Shown piece by piece: positions 56,362 to 64,000 of a stretch of 64,000 nucleotides of DNA. Every line of letters begins with the position of its first letter. Position 1 is the first letter of the stretch. The notes under the pieces were generated by a model. That model saw only the letters and a program-made list of their open reading frames with translations, had not been told where the DNA came from and ran no database searches. A program made the position numbers and the translations under genes. The stretch comes from Labyrinthula sp. Ha (taxonomy: Eukaryota; Sar; Bigyra; Labyrinthulida; Labyrinthulaceae): positions 1 through 64,000 of the forward strand of contig JAALGZ010000054.1 of the NCBI GenBank assembly GCA_015227615.1, given 5' to 3'.

Positions 56362-59300
56362 GGTAATGCTATATCATGAAGTTATCTTTTTCTAAAATAT
56401 GTAACGTAGTTTATTGAAATACCGACAGCCCATATATCGCTGGGTGCTCATTATCAACAGCATTGAATATGTTCTTGTGTTTAAGAATAAGAAGCAATAC
56501 AATCTAATAGAAATAAGTGAACAGCAATATATATATATATTTCTTTTGAATCATTAAGTGGTGTAGAGCAAGTGTCATGCACTTTGGAAAGATGTCTAGT
56601 TAGGTGTTTCTTTTTATGTAACTAGTGGGGAAATATTATAACTAACCCTGAGTAAAAAGATTTTATTTCGGAAATTTGATGTGGTTATCGCCCCAATAGA
56701 CATTAGTGTAGATAAACAGGTTCTCTGCGGAAGAGCTGTTTATTTCGCCAACGAACAAGCACAACAGGAGATATCTATTGCCTACGCTCCTCTATCAATA
56801 TCGATTGAAAAAAACATAAAAAGCATTCAATATAGGGTCGTTAGACTCTAACTTCAATTTTCTTCACAAAACTAAAAATCATCTCTAGTTAAGCCACCTT
56901 TCCTTCGATACGTAGTATTAAACCTTAAACCCATTTATTAATAACTAACATAAAATGGAGTTAAAGAGGCAATTATTCATATTAGGTATGAAATAAAACT
57001 TATGATGAAATTAATAAAGATGTTATTTAAATGAAAAGCTAGTATATTGAAGAAATTAAGTTGCTATTTGTTTTGTAATTTAACTGAAAACAGTTACTTT
57101 ATAAATACATACTCTATATAGCCGCGAGGGATAGCATTTTGACAGCACATTCTAAGAACTTAAAATCTGATAAGACAGTGCAAGTCGATATATTTGATTC
57201 AACCCTAAAATGACATGAGGTTACTGGTATGCAACAGAAGTATATATATCCTGTGCGTACACATTATACAAATTTCACATAAATTAACTCATCACGTTGC
57301 AACTAGCAAAGAATTTAAATTCTACTACATTTCTCAGTAGAGGAGAAATACTGATATTGGATTAAAAAGGGATAGAAGTCAAGCCATATATCCATGATTC
57401 ATGCGTCTCTTCTATAGCTAGGAGTCCATGCACAAAGAAAAAAGTCAATCCGCTTTTTTTCTGATACTAAATTGTAGTCGAGACAAAGCTATGTAGAAGT
57501 AAGAAATCATTTTCCTCAAACTCGGTACCAAATATGAAGATTCTTACACTGAATAGAAAAGGCACTCAAAGGCATTAATTGAATGCTTAACATGGGGAAA
57601 AGAATAAATTAAGGGGTTAAGTTGTTGTTAATAGGACCTAATATTTTTCTCTCTTGTGGCAGTAAAGACAATGTCAAAATTGCGTATCCGATTTCGGGTA
57701 CCGAGACTCGGTACAAATATCCAAGTCTAGAAACTACAGTTTATTAAAGGGAAATGGAACTATTTTTGTTTTCTTCGGATTAGGGGATTGAAGACATTTT
57801 GTTATGGTTTCAATAATTTTCCCTTGGGAGTATATTTTGAGGGTATTTAACCTGAAATTTTACACCAAATCCTAGTCATCGCTACGTGTTAATGTGAATT
57901 CTGTCACAAGTGATATAAATAAGCTCTTTTGGAGTAAATAAATTCAGAATAAGAATTTTTAAATTTTTTCTATTTTAGAAATGATATACCATAGATGGAA
58001 ACAACGGAGCATTACATGATATAATCTTCCCATTCTTTACATTCAATTAATTACAAACTTCAGCTAAAACATATTAAAAAATCTTTTCAATCTTAATAAT
58101 ACGACAAAAACAACAATACCATCTATATATGACCATTTATCATCAAGTATGGTCCAACTTCATCCCCCACCATTATACTCTATCGTATTACTACATATAA
58201 TTCTCAGTCAAGCCAAGGATATTCATAGCCAGAGCAACGTAACTACTAACAAATAACTGATGACACGGACAACATAAAGAGCTATCTATGGTACAGAGAT
58301 AATATAATCATCTTTCTTAATAATATACGGTTGAAATTAAGTGGGAAAAAACAAACCAAATGAGGACAAGAGGAATATTAGTTCGATATTATTGTTTAAT
58401 ATACCCGAACTCTAAGTGCATCCTTATTTAGCTTATATTACTTGATATGTCATGCAGCTACATTATTCAGAGAAAGCCGGAATTTCTCTTATCTACATCT
58501 GTTGAAGCTCTAAATAATAAAAGGGCAAATGGAGTTGCTTTCAAGTTTGGCATACCACTGAGGTAAATTTGTGTCTCAGAAACATTAGTGAAGAAATGGC
58601 TTCAATATTTTTCATCTTCTTTGAAAAAAATTGTCTCGAATATCTTCTTTTGAAATGGTTTAGAAAATGGATTAAAATTTGCTTTACTCTAGGCTGGGGA
58701 TAGGTCAACAATTTGATGTCTACAAGTGAAATTATAGTAATGACTAAATGAGAAAGACCAGCCTTAGCAATAAAATATGAGATTGTGGTATAAATCAAGT
58801 GGCTTCCCAGTTTTATTTTATTAATTAAAAAGGAATGTAAATCCGTGGGGATAAGCTCGTGATTAACTTAGTTTAGCTGGCTAAGATGGTCAACTTCAGA
58901 CATCCCTTCTCTACCAATTCCACCACTTCTTCAAACAATTATTTCTAGATTAGTATTGCTAGTAGCTAATTGCATAAAATATAGTTTCAGCATTAACCGC
59001 CATTATTATTTCTCTAATTGTTACATAAACTATAAAACGTTTCTTCTGACCCATTTTAGCTGTCTTAGGTTTCAACCATTCGCAGCTGAGGTTTCAGTAG
59101 ATAGCTATCACATGATTTGATGAGTGTTATATTTTTAGGAATTAGCTTGCTTTATAAGAATGTGAATTTACTATAATTTTGCATTTAACTTTCCTATACT
59201 GAAGTCCTTAATTTTCAAAAGAAGAAATATTCATTTAGTTTGTAAGGAATCAATGAATAACAGCAGGGAATATTGGGCAAAGAAATCGCAAATGAATAAT

Positions 59301-60275
59301 TATTAATGATTTTTTGGTACGTTACTTGTATTTCTCAATGTTAAATAGATTTTATTTATACAAAAAAATATGACTAGTATTGTGGGGCTTAGAATTAAAG
59401 CCTTACTATAAGGGTTGTAGCAAGTAAACCATATATATATAACAATTATTGAGAATTAGTTCTTACCTACTTCGAATACTAAATGAAATAATTTTAAATA
59501 TCTAAAAATGTCTTAAGTTAGGTTTTAATCTATATTTAATTAAAGTTTGTATTAGTTTCACATCGTTAAATAAGCATAGCCAGAAAACATCCCATGGGCA
59601 TAAACAATAATATCGTAGAGCTGATATTACTAATAACAACTGATCAAGAAGTTGTGAAACCAAACTACATGCCACTCTGAAAGCTTATTAGATTCTAAGT
59701 GCTCCATTGCAACTATGAGCAAGCGAGATTCCGTATGATCTTAGCACCATTAAAAGAAGCAGTATACTCAGTTAACTACAATTACTATAAGACACCTGTA
59801 AAATGTCTTGGTGGGTTAAAAGTTGAAACAAACAATTATAGATCCTTGAAATGATATATTAAATACTATTAGAAGGGGAAGTGTCATAGGTAGTCTAAGC
59901 TCAAGTCAGAGTTTTATCCAAACAGTTGTTCAAGAAATATTCTTATCTCCTGTGCTTAAAAATACCAATCCGGGAAATTTTTATTTTGGGCTTTTCTGTT
60001 CAAGAAGCATCGAGCTTAACGGGCAATTAAAATCTGGGCATAGTATTTTACTTATAATAATAAGAAAGATACAACTTAGAACTTTCCAACTTGGTTTTGG
60101 ATACTTAAAATAGTAAAGAACTGAGGTCTTTTAATGAGTAAGTACCAGGATGGGCTAATAAAGGTTAGAAATCTCCAAGAGCCCAGGGTGACGCCTTGCG
60201 CAGAGCTCATGATGGAGAAGCACGAGAACAAAAGCACCAAACAAAACCCAATTGAAGAGCAACTAGATTGTCAAA
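56362..60275. other. Intergenic stretch
   Basis: 3.9 kb with no supportable gene. It holds a 17-nt palindrome at 57698-57714 and a related direct repeat at 57520-57535. At 60134-60274 a 46-codon ATG-initiated frame of richer base composition precedes the next gene and may be its first exon, but no intron that keeps the frame open could be found. Confidence 0.55.
57698..57714. repeat. Palindrome GTACCGAG-A-CTCGGTAC
   Basis: Eight-base arms around a single A. The half-site CTCGGTAC also occurs at 46505, 47465, 57521 and 62922, all intergenic. The two copies at 57520 and 57706 share a longer block, ACTCGGTAC followed by AAATAT. Confidence 0.8.
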
Positions 60276-61313
60276 ATGCTATCCATTGCTCAAAGAATAG
60301 AGAATAAATCAGAGTTCTCTAATTTTTTTGTAAAGCCAAACCTAATCTTCTTTCAAGACACTGAAAGTTTAGATTTGTTTGTTACAAACAACCTTGAAGA
60401 TTTAGGACCATGGGATAAAATTGTAGACATTGAACAAAGTTTATGTAACTGGAATAAATTATGCTTAAGAAACTTATCAGCTTTCTTGGTTAAGAAGGAT
60501 CTAAGTAATTTGCAGTGCGTTATTGGAAACTGGAGGATTGAACATTTGCACTTCGAGCACATCAACTACAATCCTGAAGTACTTTTTATTTTCATGAAAC
60601 TCTTTCTTCACAAACAAAATTCTATTGAAAAAATTTCACTCTCTGGAGATTACACAGCGCAACAATTATCCTCAATTTTTCGGGGGGTTCAAATCAACCC
60701 TAATGTACAAGTTGAAGTTCATTTATCTGACAAGAACTCTATGGAAGAATACCTTCTAAGCTTGCCTTGGAAGCATGACGAGGAAGATATTAGCTCTAAC
60801 TATAAAGCAATTTCACCCTTAAGTCGTCGTGTAAAGTGCTTACAGCGCGTTAGCTTCTTTGGTAATATCACCTCGTTGTATCTGTGGGGTTCTCAAAATC
60901 TCCCAGATTTGGCGCATGTATTTTTTTCTTTAGTAAACTGTCAGAGAATGAGTATAAAAAAGTTATTTATTGAGTGCAATGCAGGACATTTTACGGAACC
61001 CTTATATTTTTTAACCTCTTTCCTCAAATTTCTAGACATGGTAAATTTTGACATTATCCTCGAAACAAATCTCATGAATTTTACTTTGGTTGAATTATCA
61101 CCATTATTAATATTTCTTCTGGGAGAAGGAAAGAAATTAAGAAAAGGCAGTATTTTTAGATTTTTTGTGAACTCATGCTCACAAAGTCTTTCGAACAATG
61201 TAAAAGTAGCGCAAATACTCGGTTTAGAAATGATTCACGAGGCTAAGGAATATAATTCAAAATACATCTTTACAGACAGTGTCTCGAAATTTATGTTTCA
61301 AAGGGCTATGTAA
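60276..61313 (+). CDS. Unrecognised 345-aa protein, possibly leucine-rich repeat
   Basis: Single open frame from the ATG at 60276; an in-frame stop lies 12 nt upstream. No signal peptide or clear span. Leu/Phe-rich helical and strand segments recur (for example NWRIEHLHFEHIN, SIEKISLSGDYTAQQL, VSFFGNITSLYLWGSQNL, RMSIKKLFIECNAG), with spacing that recalls degenerate leucine-rich repeats of the ribonuclease-inhibitor type, but no repeat consensus is firm. An extra upstream exon is possible. Convergent with the four-repeat protein gene. Confidence 0.65.
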   Translation: MLSIAQRIENKSEFSNFFVKPNLIFFQDTESLDLFVTNNLEDLGPWDKIVDIEQSLCNWNKLCLRNLSAFLVKKDLSNLQCVIGNWRIEHLHFEHINYNPEVLFIFMKLFLHKQNSIEKISLSGDYTAQQLSSIFRGVQINPNVQVEVHLSDKNSMEEYLLSLPWKHDEEDISSNYKAISPLSRRVKCLQRVSFFGNITSLYLWGSQNLPDLAHVFFSLVNCQRMSIKKLFIECNAGHFTEPLYFLTSFLKFLDMVNFDIILETNLMNFTLVELSPLLIFLLGEGKKLRKGSIFRFFVNSCSQSLSNNVKVAQILGLEMIHEAKEYNSKYIFTDSVSKFMFQRAM

Positions 61314-61357
61314 CCTAAAACAAATACTCGAAGCACTAAAAAGGAAAACAAGTATTC

Positions 61358-61382
61358 GAAAGAAAGAAAGAAAGAAAGAAAT
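61358..61382 (+). repeat. (GAAA)6 microsatellite
   Basis: Six consecutive GAAA units in the 110-nt gap between the stops of two convergent genes. Confidence 0.9.
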
Positions 61383-61422
61383 TAGGGTTTTACCTCGCAA
61401 ACATAGTTAAAATTTGAATAGT

Positions 61423-62499
61423 TTATCTGCCTGTCACCCACTCATCATCATCATAAAACCTTTCTTCATCACTCAATTCTTCTGTATACGATCTCTCGTC
61501 ATCGTCTTCGCTTTCTTCATCACTCCTGTAGTCTCGATCTTCGCTAACATCCTCATTATAAGTCATTAAGCACTGTCCTTTTCCAGCAAAGCATACTCTT
61601 AAATGCCCATAATACAACTGCTTTTCCATAACTTCAGGGACTCCATGACTTCTCCATGACCCATCAGAAAAAATTACATGGAAAAAAGCTGGATTATCGG
61701 GACACAAACTTATTTCTCTCACATCTGGCTGCGTGTCTTTTCTATTCTCTAAAATTTTTTCCAACTGAGGTGGAATATTATTCCAAGCTTGAGTTCCATC
61801 GAGGAAAATTATGTGATACGAATCCCAATCAGCTCCAAACGCAACTTTATATATTTTAGGATACCTTTTAATAAGCTTCGAGAATGACTTTGAAGCAACC
61901 CATTCGAACGATCCATTGCTAAATTTCAAAAAATATCTGTCTCCAGAACCCAACGCACAGTAAATTGGCTCTGGAAGTTCATAATCCCTTTTCCTAAGTG
62001 TTGTTTTCAATGCTTTAGGTAAGTTTGACCACCAAGCGTGAAACTTGCTTTTTCCCTTGATACCAAGAGCCAGAAATGAATCAGGTCCAACTGCAAATTG
62101 CAGCATCCTTTTTGGCTTCCAATTGGCCTTTATTTCATCTCTGAATGATCGAAGACCAACAAACCATATTTTAGAACCATTTAAATTTTCAGGAGGTTGC
62201 GAAGGTCCAAAATTAGCTTTTCCAACTTTTCCAGAATACTTTGCTAGTCCTGCATGAGCTTCAGGTGAACGAATTATATTCTTAAGTAATGATGGTGTAA
62301 TTCCATTTCGTTGCAGCTGACAAACTCCATGTTTTGGATGCACAATTTCAGTCACAACCGTGTTGTTCTCGTAGTAGATGTTGATTCTAAAAGAGCGAAA
62401 AGGAGAAACGTAAGAAACTACACCAGCGCTCTTACTTAAATCAATTTCTTTTAGGCCATATTCTTTAGCTATTGACCTACAAGTTTGAAGATCCAACAT
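61423..62499 (-). CDS. Protein with four internal ~35-residue repeats and an acidic tail, 358 aa
   Basis: Single exon. The N-terminal ~110 residues form a separate region (…FRSFRINIYYENNTVV…). Then four related units follow at about 132-168, 180-211, 218-251 and 261-295, each with a pattern A/S-x-G-x-x-x-x-F/Y-x-x-x-F-x-x-G-x-x-x-W followed by a Pro and a short helix (for example YFLKFSNGSFEW, HIIFLDGTQAWNNIP, HVIFSDGSWRSHGVP). The tail (316-355) is almost entirely Asp/Glu/Ser. The repeat looks like a small beta hairpin plus helix that could assemble into a propeller-like or solenoid fold. Similar short F-x-D/N-G-x-x-W units occur in uncharacterised protist proteins as far as I know, but no function is established. 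Confidence 0.75.
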   Translation of the reverse strand: MLDLQTCRSIAKEYGLKEIDLSKSAGVVSYVSPFRSFRINIYYENNTVVTEIVHPKHGVCQLQRNGITPSLLKNIIRSPEAHAGLAKYSGKVGKANFGPSQPPENLNGSKIWFVGLRSFRDEIKANWKPKRMLQFAVGPDSFLALGIKGKSKFHAWWSNLPKALKTTLRKRDYELPEPIYCALGSGDRYFLKFSNGSFEWVASKSFSKLIKRYPKIYKVAFGADWDSYHIIFLDGTQAWNNIPPQLEKILENRKDTQPDVREISLCPDNPAFFHVIFSDGSWRSHGVPEVMEKQLYYGHLRVCFAGKGQCLMTYNEDVSEDRDYRSDEESEDDDERSYTEELSDEERFYDDDEWVTGR

Positions 62500-64000
62500 A
62501 TCTTGTATTTAGGAGTAAAAATCTTCTGATCAGAGGTGTTTGTTTAAAAAGAAGAAAGTGTTGTTGATTTGCCTTGTTTGATTTTTTCTTAATATTTTGG
62601 GCAATCATGAAAAACACATGAGATAATATGACCGAAAGGATAGAAAACAAAATATTTATATATATATATACCATTTACACCAAAGTTTCAGATTTTGACG
62701 CAGGTCTTATGGTTTTTCCCTTTCAGTTTTGCTTTGGTCCATTCAGTTTCTCATTTGGCTTTTTGTTTTCACATTTGCCTATATAAATTCAAATGTCTTT
62801 GAATACTGGTGAGAGTCGAGGAAAAGAGTGAACCAGGCTATGAAAATGTTTTTTTTTTATTTCTCTTTCTTACACCGGATGTCCTAATTGTCTAGATTTA
62901 GAGGAGATAACTAATTTGGAACTCGGTACTCGATTGCAACAAAATAGATTAATGAAATAAGTTGTTGCTTTTGCAATGACAGGAACTGTTGGTGCTTGGA
63001 ACTCAGCCATTCGTATCTTCTCTCTTATTAGGAACTCATTAACAGTTTTTACTGTACTTTGTACTTAAAGAAGAATACTAGCTCCTTAACTTTGAGTTTG
63101 GGCCATGTTTTTACTAAGCATGGGAGTATTAAAACCTAAAATTAGTTTGGGTTCTGAGTTATTAGTACTGGTGAAATTTGTCTAGTACTTTGTGAGTATC
63201 TGTTACACAATAGAAATTGCCAGATCAAACTTGAAATTGAGCTGGCACAAAGTGAAGTTTAATAGCCAACTGTGAGACTGTTGCAGCAGAATGTAAAGTT
63301 CAGCTGTAAATGTTATTGTACGTTCGATGATATATATATAAAACCAATGATTATTTGTTGCAGAGGAGTTTGAATAGTATAACTTTATTGACTTAGGCGC
63401 TGAGTTATACCAACTTGATCGAATTGGATCTCTTTTGACGGTGCAGTGGCCATTGAGAATCTTGCCACTGTCTACCTTAGTAGTACTACATATGCACTGG
63501 TAATACTACGTCATGTACTGTAGGCTACTGCAGGCCTTGTAACACTCTGGTTTGGCAATTTTTCAAAGTTTTACCCGACTTTTCGTTCTTTTGATTCAGC
63601 TTACAAGTTCGTCTCTCGTACTAGTATTTTAATTTAGCCGCTTGGCATATGGTGTTACTACAGAAGTTAATGTTAGTAGTTAACCAAGAAAAAGCATAAA
63701 AAATAATCAGTTGTAACTGTAAACAAAGGAATGAAGCTTTTTGCTGGCCAGGAAAGAGCTGCCTCATGTCTATGAGTGTCAACTATCCTCGAAGTTCTCT
63801 ATTTGAAAAAAATAAGGCATTAAGGGAAGACGTTCTCAATGATAAGCTTACAAAAAGAATTTCTGGATAGATGGAATAAATTGATTCCATGGAAGCGGTT
63901 CTACTCATATGTGAGTATCTTGCGACTTCGTCACACAAGAAGAGTGTTTTATTTAAGATTGCTTTAAGAGAAGCTACTCAAATTGACAGTAGTTCTCTGG
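62500..64000. other. Intergenic stretch to window end
   Basis: AT-rich sequence with TA repeats near 62658-62670, a CTCGGTAC word at 62922-62929 and no coding signal. Genes may lie beyond the window edge. Confidence 0.55.

Noticed and set aside
1-64000. CRISPR arrays, rRNA genes, telomeric repeats, intact transposons
   Set aside because: None seen on either strand; eukaryotic context makes CRISPR implausible.

Overview
The window is nuclear DNA of a unicellular eukaryote that I cannot name. It is AT-rich, uses the standard stop codons, and carries spliceosomal GT-AG introns that are only 28-32 nt long (eleven could be placed exactly by frame and homology). Ser/Pro/Thr 'PT' linkers in a membrane protein, FYVE/PIP-kinase and G-alpha genes, and ~30-nt introns (a length known from Blastocystis) hint at a stramenopile, but this is inference. 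A selenocysteine tRNA gene shows that the organism probably makes selenoproteins.

Layout. 0-23.4 kb is gene-poor and holds decayed material: two copies of an EGF-like/multi-membrane-span gene (6.8-7.9 and 14.7-15.9 kb), each with a different single lesion, and between them a heavily mutated methionine aminopeptidase 2 pseudogene (9.9-11.5 kb). 23.5-37.7 kb is a dense cluster: SLC35A-type nucleotide-sugar transporter (-), NDC80-like kinetochore protein (+), a 1476-aa basic three-exon protein (-), a six-exon G-protein alpha subunit (+), an unknown protein (+) and a URB1-like nucleolar protein (-). 41-46 kb has a small 4-span membrane protein, a probable GPI-anchored glycoprotein and a FYVE-PIP kinase (Fab1/PIKfyve type). 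47.8-48.9 kb encodes a two-span Arg/Ser-rich membrane protein. 52.1-56.4 kb has tRNA-Sec, a centromeric histone H3 (CenH3), a myristoylatable EF-hand protein and a PT-linker membrane protein. 60.2-62.5 kb has two more unknown proteins, one with four internal repeats.

Gene organisation is compact where genes exist: convergent stops lie 12-110 nt apart and divergent starts 90-210 nt apart. The rest is AT-rich intergenic DNA of 1-7 kb with short simple repeats and a few hairpins.

No single operon-like system is present. The most coherent theme is chromosome segregation: NDC80 and CenH3 lie 28 kb apart and share an 11-nt motif (TTGCCACGTCA) in the same orientation and at nearly the same distance (45 and 47 nt) upstream of their start codons, which suggests co-regulation.
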